Assembly (NCBI RefSeq): GCF_003254575.1
Contig: NZ_QJUA01000007.1
Location: forward strand, 62,001-126,000
From: Mycobacterium kyogaense
GTDB lineage: Bacteria > Actinomycetota > Actinomycetes > Mycobacteriales > Mycobacteriaceae
Direction: 5' to 3'
Length of the DNA stretch: 64,000 nucleotides
Part shown: piece after piece, positions 14,678 to 24,134 of the stretch
How positions within the stretch are numbered: the first letter of the stretch is position 1
Layout of the letters: every line of letters begins with the position of its first letter
The notes under the pieces: model-generated
Told to the model about the DNA's origin: nothing
The model's input: the letters and a program-made list of their open reading frames with translations, nothing else
The model's database searches: none
Translations under genes and position numbers: made by a program

Positions 14678-17600
14678 TCAGGCCGTGATCGCGTCGAGCG
14701 CACGGTGGATCCGCTGCTCGCTGACCGGGCGGGGGGTGCCGAGTTGCTGAGCCCACAGGCTGACGCGTAGTTCTTCGATCATCCAGGCGATGTCGCGCAC
14801 GTCGGCAGCGGCCGCCCGGGCCGGCGACAGCGCCGCGACCACGTCGTCGTAGGCGTCCTGCACCGCGGCCACGCGGTCCATCCGCTCGCGGTCGGCGACC
14901 GGCGCCTGCGGCAGCCGCTCGAGTCGCCGGCTGATCGCGGTCAGATAGCGGGTGAGGTCGGCCAGCCGCGGCGCACCAGCGGCTGCCACGAAGCCGGCGG
15001 GCACCAGCCGCGTGAGTTGGGCGCGGATGTCGGCGATCGCGTCGGCCTGGGCCGCCGACGGGGTGTCCGGTAGCGCGAGCGACACATCGTGCAGCGCGGT
15101 GACCACCTTCTGCGCACGCCGCACCACGTCCAGGGTCGTGGGCACCAGATCCCGGGTCACGCGGCTGCGCGCCTGTTCGAATTCCGCTCTGGTCCATATT
15201 GGTTCGGGCACCAGCAGCTGCAACGCCGCGTCGGCGCAATCCTCGATCAGCGCTGAGAGCGAACCGTCCGGATTGGTGCCCAGGGTCAGCCGGGTCCGCA
15301 TGTCGAGCGCCTTCTCCACCTGCTTGGCCACCGACGGCCCCGTGAGCCGGAGCAGTCGCCGGGTACCTGCCGGCGCGGCGATCGCCTGCTCGGCCGCGCT
15401 GGCGAACACGCGCACCGCCACCGACGTTCCCTCGTCGACGAGCGCGGGGTACCCACGCACGGTGTTGCCGGACCGCCCCGGCCGTTCCACGACGCGCGGC
15501 AGCTCGTCGATGTCGGGCCACGCGCGCAGCCCCGCTCGTTCCAGGTCCCCGGCCGCAGCCGCCACCGCGTCACGGGCCGGCGCGGCCAGCGTGCGCTGCA
15601 GCTCCGTGAGGTCCTTACTCCGGGCCACGACCTTGCCGTCGGCGGCCTCCACCGCGAACGTCACCCGCAGGTGGGCGGGGATCTTGTCCAGGTCGAACGC
15701 ATCGATCGGGACGAGAATGCCGGTACGGCGCCGCAATTCGCGTTGCACCGCGTCGAGCAGCGAGCCGTCCTCCGGTGTGATCGACGACAACAGCGCGCGG
15801 GCGGTGTCAGGGGCGGGCACGAAGTTACGGCGCAGATCCTTGGGCAGCGACTTGATCAGCGCGGTCAGCAGTTCCTCGCGCAGGGCGGGGACCTGCCAGG
15901 CGAACTCGTCACCGCCCAACCGGGCCAGGACGTCGACCGGAACGTGGACGGTGACGCCGTCGTCGGTGGCGCCCGGGTCGTATCGGTAGGACAGCGGCAG
16001 CGCCACGTCGTCGGCCCGCCAGGAGTCGGGTTGGTCCGCGCCGGACTCGTTGCGCAGCAGATCATCTCGCGTCATCGTCAGCAGGTCCGGCGTGCGGTGG
16101 CGCTGCTTGCGCCACCACCCGTCGAAGTGCCGAGCCGAGACAACCTCCGCGGGAATCTTGGCGTCGTAGAACGCGAAGATCTCCTCGTGGCCGACCAGCA
16201 GGTCGCGGCGGCGGGCGCGCTCCTCGAGATCGGCGAGCTCTGCACGTAACCGGGCGTTGTCGGCGAAGAAGTGGTGTTTGGTGCGCCACTCCTGGTCGAC
16301 CAGGGCGTGCCGGATGAACAGCTCGCGGGCCACCGGCGGGTCGATCTGCGCGTAGTTCACCCGGCGCCGCGCCACCAGCGGCAGCCCGTACAGCGTCACC
16401 TTCTCGAACGCCATCACGGCTCCGCGCTCGGCATCCCAGTGCGGCTCACTGTATGTGCGCACCACCAGATGTCCCGCCACCCGCTCCACGGCCTCCGGAT
16501 CGACACGGGCCGCGATACGCCCGAAGAGCCGGCTCGTCTCCACCAGGTCGGCCACCACGACCCAGCGCGGTGGCCGACGGGTCAGCACCGATCCGGGTGC
16601 CAGGACGAACTTCGCGTTGCGCGCGCCCAGATAGTCTCGGCCGTCGCCCTCACGCATCCCGATGTGCGACAGCAGACCCGCGGTGAGCGCCGCGTGTATC
16701 CGCGCTGCATCGGCCGGCTCGTCGGATTCGGTGATGCCGAGATCGCGACAGATGCCGCGCAGCTGCCCGACCAGGTCCTGCCATTCCCGGATCCGTAGGT
16801 AGTGCAGGAACTCCTCGCGGCACATCCGTCGAAAAGAGCTGCCGGATCGCTCCTTTCGTTGCTCGCCGAGGTAGCGCCACAGGTTCAGGAACGACACGAA
16901 GTCCGAGTGTTCGTCGGCGAAGCGCGCATGCTTCTGCCGCGCCGCCTCCTCCCGGTCGGTGGGCCGCTCCCGCGGATCCGGGATCGACAGCGCCGCGGCG
17001 AGCACCAGCATCTCTCGCACACATCCCTCGGCGTCGGCCTGCAGGATCATCCGGCCCAGCCGCGGATCCACCGGGATCTGCGCCAGTCGTCGGCCCAGCG
17101 GAGTGAGCTCACCGTCGGTGAAGGCGCCCAGTTCGGTCAGCAGCGCGATGCCGTCGCGGATACTGCGCGCATCGGGCGGGTCCAGGAATCCGAAGCCCTC
17201 GATGTCGCCGAACCCGAGCGCGGCCATCTGCAGGATCACCGCAGCCAGATTGGTGCGCAGGATCTCGGGATCGGTGTAGCGGGGCCGGGATTCGAAGTCC
17301 TGCTCCGAGTACAGGCGAATGCACACGCCCGGCGCGGTACGCCCGGATCGGCCGGCGCGCTGCGCGGCCGAGGCCTGCGAGATCGGCTCGATCGGCAGCC
17401 GCTGCACCTTGGTGCGCCGGCTGTACCGGGAGATCCGTGCCGTTCCGGGGTCGACGACGTAGCGGATGCCCGGCACCGTCAGCGACGTCTCGGCGACGTT
17501 GGTGGCCAGCACGACCCGTCGGCGGGCACGGCTCGGGCTGAACACCTTCTGCTGCTCGGCGGTGGGCAGGCGAGCGTAGAGGGGCAGGATCTCGGCCCGG

Positions 17601-18589
17601 TCGCCGAGATCAGCGCGCAAAGCCTCTGCGGTGTCGCGGATTTCGCGCTCACCGGACAGGAACACCAGCACGTCGCCGGGCGGCTCGCTCGCGAGTTCGG
17701 CGACGGCGTCGACGATGGCGTCGGTCGGGTCGCGCAGCTCGGTGCGCACCACTTCGTGGTCGGGGTCATCCGGGTCGTCACCCTCGGCGACCACCGGCAC
17801 TTCCAAGGGGCGGTAACGGATTTCGACGGGATAGGTGCGGCCACTGACCTCCAGGATCGGCGCCGGCGTGCCGTCGGTGGCGAAGTGCCGCGCGAACCGC
17901 TCCGGCTCGATCGTCGCCGATGTGACGATCACCTTGAGGTCGGGTCGCCGCGGCAGGAGCTGGCGCAGGTATCCGAGCAGGAAGTCGATGTTGAGGCTGC
18001 GTTCGTGCGCCTCGTCGATGATCAGGGTGTCGTAGCGGAGCAGGCGGCGGTCACGCTGGATGTCGGCCAGCAGGATGCCGTCGGTCATCAGCTTCACCAG
18101 CGTGCGATCACTGGCCTGGTCGGTGAACCGGACCGTGTAGCCGACGGCCTCGCCCAGCGGGGTGCCGAGTTCGTCGGCGATGCGCTGGGCGACAGTGCGC
18201 GCGGCCAGCCGGCGCGGCTGCGTGTGCCCGATGGTGCCGCGGATGCCACGGCCCAGCTCCAGGCAGATCTTCGGCAGCTGCGTGGTCTTTCCCGAGCCCG
18301 TCTCGCCGGCCACGATGACGACCTGGTTCGCGGCGATCGCGGCGGCGATGTCGTCGCGCCGCTCGCTGACCGGCAGATCCGGGTAGCTGATCGTCGGCAC
18401 GGCAGCTTCCCGGGTGGCGATCAGCGCCTCGGCCGCCGCGATCTGCTGGGTCAGCCGCTCCAGGTGCGCGGGATCGGGTGACCGCAACTGGCGCAGCTTG
18501 CGGCCGATCCGCGACGCGTCCCGCAGGGTCAGGCCGTCCAACCGGGCGCGCAGCGCGCGCACGTCGGCGGTGGTGCTCGAATCGGACAT
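14678..18589 (-). CDS. hrpA: ATP-dependent RNA helicase HrpA
   Basis: 1303-aa DEAH-box helicase, the length expected for HrpA. Motif I is GETGSGKT (95-102), motif II is DEAH (192-195), motif III is TSATI, and motif VI is QRAGRSGR. After the helicase core come the HA2/OB regions and the long HrpA-specific C-terminal part (DUF3418), ending with RPVSEQRIHRALDAI. It unwinds RNA and acts in mRNA turnover and ribosome rescue in other bacteria. It stands alone, convergent with the PucR-type regulator (6-bp gap) and just downstream of a VOC-gene remnant. Confidence 0.97.
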   Translation of the reverse strand: MSDSSTTADVRALRARLDGLTLRDASRIGRKLRQLRSPDPAHLERLTQQIAAAEALIATREAAVPTISYPDLPVSERRDDIAAAIAANQVVIVAGETGSGKTTQLPKICLELGRGIRGTIGHTQPRRLAARTVAQRIADELGTPLGEAVGYTVRFTDQASDRTLVKLMTDGILLADIQRDRRLLRYDTLIIDEAHERSLNIDFLLGYLRQLLPRRPDLKVIVTSATIEPERFARHFATDGTPAPILEVSGRTYPVEIRYRPLEVPVVAEGDDPDDPDHEVVRTELRDPTDAIVDAVAELASEPPGDVLVFLSGEREIRDTAEALRADLGDRAEILPLYARLPTAEQQKVFSPSRARRRVVLATNVAETSLTVPGIRYVVDPGTARISRYSRRTKVQRLPIEPISQASAAQRAGRSGRTAPGVCIRLYSEQDFESRPRYTDPEILRTNLAAVILQMAALGFGDIEGFGFLDPPDARSIRDGIALLTELGAFTDGELTPLGRRLAQIPVDPRLGRMILQADAEGCVREMLVLAAALSIPDPRERPTDREEAARQKHARFADEHSDFVSFLNLWRYLGEQRKERSGSSFRRMCREEFLHYLRIREWQDLVGQLRGICRDLGITESDEPADAARIHAALTAGLLSHIGMREGDGRDYLGARNAKFVLAPGSVLTRRPPRWVVVADLVETSRLFGRIAARVDPEAVERVAGHLVVRTYSEPHWDAERGAVMAFEKVTLYGLPLVARRRVNYAQIDPPVARELFIRHALVDQEWRTKHHFFADNARLRAELADLEERARRRDLLVGHEEIFAFYDAKIPAEVVSARHFDGWWRKQRHRTPDLLTMTRDDLLRNESGADQPDSWRADDVALPLSYRYDPGATDDGVTVHVPVDVLARLGGDEFAWQVPALREELLTALIKSLPKDLRRNFVPAPDTARALLSSITPEDGSLLDAVQRELRRRTGILVPIDAFDLDKIPAHLRVTFAVEAADGKVVARSKDLTELQRTLAAPARDAVAAAAGDLERAGLRAWPDIDELPRVVERPGRSGNTVRGYPALVDEGTSVAVRVFASAAEQAIAAPAGTRRLLRLTGPSVAKQVEKALDMRTRLTLGTNPDGSLSALIEDCADAALQLLVPEPIWTRAEFEQARSRVTRDLVPTTLDVVRRAQKVVTALHDVSLALPDTPSAAQADAIADIRAQLTRLVPAGFVAAAGAPRLADLTRYLTAISRRLERLPQAPVADRERMDRVAAVQDAYDDVVAALSPARAAAADVRDIAWMIEELRVSLWAQQLGTPRPVSEQRIHRALDAITA

Positions 18590-18590
18590 C

Positions 18591-18737
18591 TCAGGCAGCG
18601 GTCACCGTCGTCAGGCAGAACGGATGGCCGAGCAGCGCGGCGTAGAAGTCCGCCAGCTCAGCCGGATCCGGGCAGTCGATCGACGTCGAGCCCAGCGTGC
18701 CGACCGCGGGGTGCGCGGGGGTCTGCGCGGAAGTCAT
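18591..18737 (-). pseudogene. VOC (glyoxalase-like) gene remnant with internal deletion
   Basis: 48-codon frame. Residues 12-38 (VGTLGSTSIDCPDPAELADF and onwards to ALLGHP) are the first beta-alpha unit of a vicinal-oxygen-chelate protein. The next residues, HPFCLTTV, are the usual last strand of the same subfamily, which typically ends DPAGHPFCL. The roughly 70-80 residues between are missing, as if deletion occurred between two copies of a GHP-coding stretch. The product cannot fold as a VOC domain. It overlaps the 3' part of the neighbouring membrane protein gene by 80 bp and ends 1 bp before hrpA. Confidence 0.7.
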
Positions 18738-19137
18738 GGTCTCCACTCTGGCACGCGACGGACGGCGCGAGCGTACGGCTGCGTACGAACAACACTGCCG
18801 CGGCGAGCACCACCTCGACCGCCGCGACGACGGTGGCCGGGTGCAGCGCGTGTCCCACCGGGCCGTGTGCGGCGTCGTGCTGTCCGGCGGAGTGGTGTCC
18901 GGCGGGCAGCCCAAGATGCATCGCGATCATCGCCAGGTTCATCAACGCGACCAACAGCCAGGCCCGCACGCTGTCGCGCGTCATCAGTTCCCAGCCGCAG
19001 TAGAGGCACCCCGCGACCATCGCGCCCGTCAGCGCCACCAGCCAGGGACTGCCCATGCCGAGCGCAGCACCCCCGTGCAGCACCGCCGAGGCCACGGCCA
19101 GCGCCGCAGCCGCACACGCCGGCAGCTGCACTCTCAT
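18658..19137 (-). CDS. Small membrane protein with His-rich loop, unknown function
   Basis: 159 aa, not recognised. Four hydrophobic segments: about 5-26, 31-50, 57-77 and 101-120. Between the third and fourth lies a His-rich loop (LPAGHHSAGQHDAAHGPVGH) that could bind metal. The C-terminal 40 residues after the last TM are polar, and their coding sequence overlaps the VOC remnant, so the true C terminus is uncertain. ATG 19137 has no obvious ribosome site. Confidence 0.6.
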   Translation of the reverse strand: MRVQLPACAAAALAVASAVLHGGAALGMGSPWLVALTGAMVAGCLYCGWELMTRDSVRAWLLVALMNLAMIAMHLGLPAGHHSAGQHDAAHGPVGHALHPATVVAAVEVVLAAAVLFVRSRTLAPSVACQSGDHDFRADPRAPRGRHAGLDVDRLPGSG

Positions 19138-19214
19138 CGATGAAGTAGACCGCAGCAGCGGGGAATTCTCAGCGCGAGCGCGCGGGGTGTTCGCTGGTCT
19201 GCTTAGCTACACGC

Positions 19215-19877
19215 GTGCGCTGGGGTGCGGGGAGGCTCGCTGCTGCGATGACGGTGGTGTTCTTCACGACGGTGTTGTTCTTCACGACGGCGAGTGTCAC
19301 CGTTGCCGATGCCGAACCCGTGGCGATGCGCCCGCAGTTCTACGACAAAGTGACGCGCGACGGCTGGCACCTGAACATCCGGATCGACAACGAGGTGGTC
19401 AACTCGGTGCCGAACCTGGCCAACGCCAACGACTCTCGCGAGGGTTTCGTCACCGCGTCGGCGACCGCCACGGCCGTCGGCGGATCGAGCCCGATCACCG
19501 ACAGCATCTTCATCCTGGGCTACCAGCTGGGCTGCCAGTCCGATGTGTCCGCCGGCCTGCAGTACGGCGGCACCGCCGGCGTCGCACCGCAGGGCGCGGT
19601 CGGTGTCGGCGGCGGCTCCGGTGTCTCCGTCGGCGGCACGGGTGGCGTCGCCGGATTCGTGCAGACGGTTCTGCAACCCGGCGTGATCGTCGACCTCCCG
19701 CTGTCGAACATGACGCTCAGCCCCGACGGCCGGGCGATGATCGACATCGACAACATCCACATCAAGGCCGATGCGTGCGGCGGCGACGTGACCGTACGGT
19801 CGTATGCGTACCTGCGCGTCTCGACCGACGTCGCGCACACACAGTTCGCGGTCTACGGCGACCCGATCAAGATCTAG
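19215..19877 (+). CDS. MspA-family outer-membrane porin
   Basis: 220-aa MspA-family protein, the type that forms octameric channels in the mycolate outer membrane. A hydrophobic signal (MTVVFFTTVLFFTTASVTVADA) precedes the mature chain. Family features: the DGWHLNIRIDNE start of the rim region, SIFILGYQLGC at the position of MspA's ELGYQIG strand, and the C-terminal ADACGGDVTVRSYAYLRVSTD and FAVYGDPIKI. A Gly-rich insert (GVGGGSGVSVGGTGG) replaces part of the loop region, and two Cys (in LGYQLGC and DACGG) are unlike classical MspA. GTG 19215 is used; ATG 19248 after a GGGGAGG element is an alternative. Confidence 0.87.
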   Translation: MRWGAGRLAAAMTVVFFTTVLFFTTASVTVADAEPVAMRPQFYDKVTRDGWHLNIRIDNEVVNSVPNLANANDSREGFVTASATATAVGGSSPITDSIFILGYQLGCQSDVSAGLQYGGTAGVAPQGAVGVGGGSGVSVGGTGGVAGFVQTVLQPGVIVDLPLSNMTLSPDGRAMIDIDNIHIKADACGGDVTVRSYAYLRVSTDVAHTQFAVYGDPIKI

Positions 19878-20426
19878 GTGACGATGATGCGCCGGACGTC
19901 GGTCTCGCTGCTGGCGGCGATGACGCTCGCCACCGCGATGGCAGCTGCTCCCATCGCAGCCGCCCAGCCGGACCTGCCCGACCCACCGCCGTGGGTGCCG
20001 CTGGCACCCGACGTCGAACCGGGCAGCTTCGACTACCCGTACAACGTCATCGCGGTCGAGACGCCGCCGCTGACGGACTCACGCGGGGTACGGATCGCGG
20101 CCACAGTCGACACGCCGTCACAGGCCGAGGGACTGCCGGGAAGCAGCCGAGGCAACGCACCCCAGGACGAGGGACCGCTGGTGACCTCGAACAGCCGCTA
20201 CGGCATCTCCGCCGGTCTGGAACCGCCGGGCACCCCGACCCCGGGGGTCTCGGCCGGCGCCGGTGTGGCGGCCATGCCGACCGCGGAGAGCCCGTCGGGA
20301 ACGCCGCCGTCAACCGTTGCGCCGCCCGAGTCTGCGCTACCGGACGACCTGCCCGTGTACCCGCTGCCCGCGATCGAGGAGCCCGGGAATCCGCACGAGC
20401 CGATCTACGGCCGGCCGCTGCCTTAG
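19878..20426 (+). CDS. Proline-rich secreted protein, coupled to the porin gene
   Basis: 182 aa, function unknown. N-terminal signal peptide (SLLAAMTLATAMAAAPIAAAQ). The mature part is low-complexity, rich in Pro, Gly, Ser and Thr, starting PDLPDPPPWVPLAPDVEPGS and ending NPHEPIYGRPLP. GTG 19878 directly follows the porin stop codon with no gap; ATG 19884 is an alternative. Position and export suggest a cell-envelope partner of the porin; this is inference. It is convergent with the MTHFR gene (4-bp overlap). Confidence 0.75.
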   Translation: MTMMRRTSVSLLAAMTLATAMAAAPIAAAQPDLPDPPPWVPLAPDVEPGSFDYPYNVIAVETPPLTDSRGVRIAATVDTPSQAEGLPGSSRGNAPQDEGPLVTSNSRYGISAGLEPPGTPTPGVSAGAGVAAMPTAESPSGTPPSTVAPPESALPDDLPVYPLPAIEEPGNPHEPIYGRPLP

Positions 20427-21316
20427 GCCGTGTCGGGCGCCCAGTGGGCGAGCATCTCGGCGAACGTCTCGAACGCCGGGGTGTTGATGCCGTAGGTGGC
20501 CTCGAAGTGCACGCTGAGCGGGAAGCCCAGCTCGCCCACTCCGTCGATGACGCGCTTGTAGAGGTCGACCATCAGCTTGCGCCGCTGCACCGGCTCCGAA
20601 CCGGCCAGCTGCTTGACGAACTCCTGCTCGGCGGCAACGGCGGCATTGCCGGGATCCTGGATCAGCCAGTTGATCAAGCCGACCTTGGTCTCCACCGCCG
20701 GCACGAACCCGAAAGACAGCAGGATCTCGGGACGGTGTTCGTTGGTCTTGGCGAACTCGGTGAGGAAGTCGACGATCGTGTCGGAGTACAGCAGCTGCGT
20801 CATGCCGTAGGTGGCGCCGCGGTCGCACTTGAACGTGAACCGGCCCTGCTCACCCTCGCGGGTCGGGATGAGGATGACGCCGCGGTTGTCGACGACCTCG
20901 TCGAAGATCGTCAACGCATCCGTGGGCGCCACCCCGGAGCCCTCGCCGTCGCTCAGCGTGCGCGGCACACCCACGAACGCGATCCCGTCGAACCCGCTGT
21001 CGCTGAGCTCGGCCAACCGGCCGCGCAGGGTGGGCTCGTCCATGAACGCGGTGACCTGAGTGCACAACCCGCGCACATCAGGCAGTTCGGGGTTGATCAT
21101 CGACCAGAACTCGAGGACGTCGAGCTTGGGCTTCATCTCCAGAGGACGGTCGTCGTCCTCCTCGATCATGCCCGGGATCATCACGTGCCGGACGCGCCCG
21201 CCGATGCCCGCCTCGGCCGAACAGCGCAGCACCTTCTCGGCGTCGGAGAGAGCCTGCTCGCGTCCCCGGTCGACGTTCGGCGGCACCAGCTCCAAAGCGA
21301 TGGTGTTCAGGCTCAC
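20423..21316 (-). CDS. Mycobacterial-type methylenetetrahydrofolate reductase
   Basis: 297 aa. It matches the small monomeric MTHFR group of mycobacteria (Rv2172c type), reported to oxidise NADH without flavin; makes 5-methyl-THF for methionine synthesis. Recognisable stretches are LNTIALELVPPN at the N terminus, RHVMIPGMIEEDDDRP, FWSMINPELP and VHFEATYGINTPAFETFAEM. I chose GTG 21316 over ATG 21331 because GGAG sits 7 nt upstream of it and the protein then begins VSLNTIALELVPPN, the family opening. It is not E. coli MetF-like in length or motif layout. No riboswitch was recognised upstream. Confidence 0.85.
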   Translation of the reverse strand: MSLNTIALELVPPNVDRGREQALSDAEKVLRCSAEAGIGGRVRHVMIPGMIEEDDDRPLEMKPKLDVLEFWSMINPELPDVRGLCTQVTAFMDEPTLRGRLAELSDSGFDGIAFVGVPRTLSDGEGSGVAPTDALTIFDEVVDNRGVILIPTREGEQGRFTFKCDRGATYGMTQLLYSDTIVDFLTEFAKTNEHRPEILLSFGFVPAVETKVGLINWLIQDPGNAAVAAEQEFVKQLAGSEPVQRRKLMVDLYKRVIDGVGELGFPLSVHFEATYGINTPAFETFAEMLAHWAPDTA

Positions 21317-21498
21317 AACGTTGCTCCACATCTGAGTTCTCACAGCCCGGCTGCCCGGCCGACGATGCTCGTCAGCCCACGATTCCCCCGTCACCGGCGA
21401 GCAATCACCATACCGAGCGGGGCCGTGCCGGGCGCGTCGCGCACCCACCCCGCGACCACCGTCACGCACTCTTCGGCTTTCATGGAGAGCGATCCCCT
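21317..21498. other. Divergent intergenic region, MTHFR and lipoprotein genes
   Basis: 182 bp holding two divergent promoters. On the minus strand TATGGT (21412-21407) could serve as a -10 for the MTHFR gene, leaving a leader of about 85 nt. I found no conserved SAM or cobalamin riboswitch elements. GGAG at 21484-21487 precedes the plus-strand lipoprotein ATG. Confidence 0.35.
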
Positions 21499-22644
21499 AT
21501 GAGAATTCTGATTCGCCGTTGCGTCACCGTCACGCTGTTCGCGCTGCTCGCCATCCTGGTCGCAGCGTGCAGTGGTCTGCAGTCACCGCCCGCCTCTCCG
21601 TCATCGAGCGCGGATTCCACCTCCCCGAAAGTCACGTCCCCGTTCGACCCGACGACGACTCCGTCGGCGCCCGCCGGCCCCATGCTGGCCTACCGCGCCG
21701 CCGATGAGATCGGCGTCGTCGACGGCACCACCAAGATCGCCACGGTGGCCGGGCCGTTTGCGCCCAGCAACGACCTCATCACCACCGAGGACGGCCGGTT
21801 CGTGTTCTCCCGCACCGTCGACAACCACGTCGGGGTCCTCGATGTGGCGAACCGGCGGGGTGGCATCCGCCAGATCCCGGTGGGCCCCACGCTGGGCACT
21901 GCGGGCGGCAGCACGATCGTCTGGTGGGAGCAGCCGAACCGGCTCATGAGCCTCGACCTCGCGGCACCGGATGCGACGCCGCGGCCGATGCAGACCGTCG
22001 ACCTCCCGGCGGCGCCGGGCGCGGGCGACCCGCGGCTGATCGTGGCCCGCGGCGGAACCGCCGTGCTGGCCCGCGTCGAAGCGCCGCCATCCCCGTTCGG
22101 CGGCCCGGACACGCTCTACGCGGTACGCGGGCCCGGCGCACCGACGTCGCTCGGACAGGTCGACGCCAACAGCCCGGTCACCGTCGCCCGCCTCTCCCCC
22201 GACGGCGGCTCGCTGGCCTACGCGCTCTACCGGGCCACCAACGACGCGTGCGGGACCGCGGCCGTCGTGCAGTCCGACGCGGACGGCAACCAGCAGACGT
22301 TCGACGTCGCCGCCACCGATCCGGCGGCCGGCTTCCGCATCACCAAGCTGTGGTGGCCGCAGCAGGGCCCGCCGAAGCTGAGCCTCACGACGTGGCGCTG
22401 CGGTCAACCGCAAGCCGCACCCCCGGTCGTGTGGCAACTGACCGGCGACCACATCGCCCAGGTCGCCCCACCGACATCGGCGTTGCAGACCACCGAGTTG
22501 GCCCCGGCGCAGCGGGCGCTGATCCTGCCGCACAGCGACGGATACGACGACCCCGCCGGCGCGCTGGTGGTCGAGGAGAGCTCCCGCCGGATTCCCGTCA
22601 AGGACAACGTCGACGCCATCGCTCTCATCCAGCCGTCTCCGTAG
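21499..22644 (+). CDS. Secreted lipoprotein with propeller-like repeats, unknown function
   Basis: 381 aa. Signal peptide with lipobox LVAAC, lipidated Cys24, then a Ser/Pro/Thr-rich linker to about residue 60. The rest alternates beta-rich segments ([47 protein letters not shown]), suggesting a WD40/TolB-like propeller. Two cysteines, in NDACG and TWRCG, may form a disulfide. Its stop codon TAG is part of the -10 box (TAGTCT) of the SelO gene that follows by 10 bp. Confidence 0.75.
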   Translation: MRILIRRCVTVTLFALLAILVAACSGLQSPPASPSSSADSTSPKVTSPFDPTTTPSAPAGPMLAYRAADEIGVVDGTTKIATVAGPFAPSNDLITTEDGRFVFSRTVDNHVGVLDVANRRGGIRQIPVGPTLGTAGGSTIVWWEQPNRLMSLDLAAPDATPRPMQTVDLPAAPGAGDPRLIVARGGTAVLARVEAPPSPFGGPDTLYAVRGPGAPTSLGQVDANSPVTVARLSPDGGSLAYALYRATNDACGTAAVVQSDADGNQQTFDVAATDPAAGFRITKLWWPQQGPPKLSLTTWRCGQPQAAPPVVWQLTGDHIAQVAPPTSALQTTELAPAQRALILPHSDGYDDPAGALVVEESSRRIPVKDNVDAIALIQPSP

Positions 22645-22647
22645 TCT
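22642..22647 (+). promoter_or_regulatory. -10 box of the SelO gene, overlapping the upstream stop codon
   Basis: TAGTCT begins with the TAG stop of the lipoprotein gene and lies 7 nt before ATG 22655; an AAGG element is also present, so the start could be leaderless or led. Confidence 0.4.
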
Positions 22648-22654
22648 GGGAAGG

Positions 22655-24112
22655 ATGACCATCGCGCTGCGGGACACGTTCGTCCGTGACCTCCCCGAAC
22701 TCGCGGTGCGATGGCAGGCCGAGGACGCGCCGAACCCGACACTGCTGGTGCTCAACGAGCCGCTCGCCGCTGAACTGGGTCTGGACGCGGCGTGGCTGCG
22801 CAGTGCCGAAGGGGTGCGTCTGCTCGCAGGCACCGCGGTTCCGGCCGACGCGACCCCGGTGGCACAGGCCTACGCGGGTCACCAGTTCGGCGGATTCGTC
22901 CCGCGTCTGGGTGACGGCCGGGCGCTACTCCTCGGCGAACTCGTCGACGCCGCCGGAAAGACGCGCGACCTCCATCTGAAGGGGTCGGGACGCACCCCGT
23001 TCGCACGCGGGGGCGATGGCCTGGCCGCGGTCGGACCGATGATGCGCGAGTTCGTCATCAGTGAGGCGATGCACGGGCTCGGCATTCCGACCACGCGGTC
23101 GCTGTCGGTGGTGGCGACCGGCCGGCCGGTGTACCGCGAGACCGAGCTGCCCGGCGCCGTCTTGGCCCGCGTGGCGGCGAGTCACCTGCGTGTCGGCAGC
23201 TTCGAGTACGCGTCGCTGGTCGCCCGCCAGACCAAGGACATCGGTGTGCTGCGCCGGCTCGCCGACTACGCGATCGGGCGCCATCACCCGGCCTGCGCGG
23301 ATGCGGCGCAGCCCTACCGGGCGCTGCTCGAGGCGGTCATCGACGTGCAGGCGGACCTGGTGGCGCGCTGGATGCTGGTCGGCTTCATCCACGGCGTGAT
23401 GAACACCGACAACATGACGATCTCGGGCGAGACGATCGACTACGGCCCGTGCGCGTTCATGGAGGCGTTCGATCCGCAGACGGTGTTCAGCTCCATCGAC
23501 CACGGCGGCCGCTACGCCTACGGCAATCAGCCGGGCATCGCCCTGTGGAACCTCGCGCGCTTCGCGGAGGCCCTGCTGCCGCTGCTCGACGACGATGTCG
23601 ACACCGCGGTGAGCCAGGCCGAGCAGTCGCTGGGCCTGTTCCGAGACCGGTACCAGAGCCGGTGGGATGCGGGCATGCGCGCCAAGCTCGGGCTCTCCGA
23701 CGCCCCGGCTGAGGCGGCCGATGCACTGAGCCAGGAGCTGCTCGTCCAGATGCAGAACAGCGGCGTCGACCACACGTCGTTCTACCGACGGCTGGCCGAG
23801 GCGGCCCGCGGGGACGCCGAACCGGTGCGCGGCGAGTTCATCGACCTCGCTGCCTTCGACGCGTGGCTCGCCCGCTGGCGCGAACTCGGCCCCGATCCGG
23901 CGGCCATGGACGCGGTCAACCCGGTCTACATCCCGCGCAACCATCTGGTGGAAGAGGCGCTGGCCGCCGCCACCGACGGCGACCTGGGTCCGGCGGAATC
24001 ATTGCTCGATGCGGTGCGCGCGCCGTACGCGCAGAGACCGGGTCTCGAGCGCTACGCGGAGCCGGGCAGGCAGGAGTTCTCCGCCACGTTCCGAACATTC
24101 TGTGGGACCTGA
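22655..24112 (+). CDS. SelO/YdiU family protein adenylyltransferase
   Basis: 485-aa pseudokinase-fold enzyme that AMPylates proteins on Ser, Thr or Tyr; in E. coli it responds to oxidative stress. Conserved segments: [34 protein letters not shown] (nucleotide-binding), [40 protein letters not shown] (catalytic loop with metal-binding Asn) and DYGPCAFME (DFG-like). The C terminus ends Cys-Gly-Thr, with Cys483 at the place where eukaryotic SelO has selenocysteine. It is in tandem with WS/DGAT (22-bp gap). Confidence 0.95.
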   Translation: MTIALRDTFVRDLPELAVRWQAEDAPNPTLLVLNEPLAAELGLDAAWLRSAEGVRLLAGTAVPADATPVAQAYAGHQFGGFVPRLGDGRALLLGELVDAAGKTRDLHLKGSGRTPFARGGDGLAAVGPMMREFVISEAMHGLGIPTTRSLSVVATGRPVYRETELPGAVLARVAASHLRVGSFEYASLVARQTKDIGVLRRLADYAIGRHHPACADAAQPYRALLEAVIDVQADLVARWMLVGFIHGVMNTDNMTISGETIDYGPCAFMEAFDPQTVFSSIDHGGRYAYGNQPGIALWNLARFAEALLPLLDDDVDTAVSQAEQSLGLFRDRYQSRWDAGMRAKLGLSDAPAEAADALSQELLVQMQNSGVDHTSFYRRLAEAARGDAEPVRGEFIDLAAFDAWLARWRELGPDPAAMDAVNPVYIPRNHLVEEALAAATDGDLGPAESLLDAVRAPYAQRPGLERYAEPGRQEFSATFRTFCGT

Positions 24113-24122
24113 TCACACCGCG

Positions 24123-24128
24123 TACCGT
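24123..24128 (+). promoter_or_regulatory. -10 box of the WS/DGAT gene
   Basis: TACCGT followed by 6 nt and GTG 24135: a leaderless promoter inside the short gap after the SelO gene. Confidence 0.5.
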
Positions 24129-24134
24129 GGCGGC

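Noticed and set aside
18591..18737. Short VOC-like frame as a functional microprotein.
   Set aside because: The join of N- and C-terminal family segments without the middle argues for deletion; kept as a pseudogene.
21317..21498. SAM or cobalamin riboswitch before the MTHFR gene.
   Set aside because: The leader is long enough for one, but none of the conserved core elements could be found.
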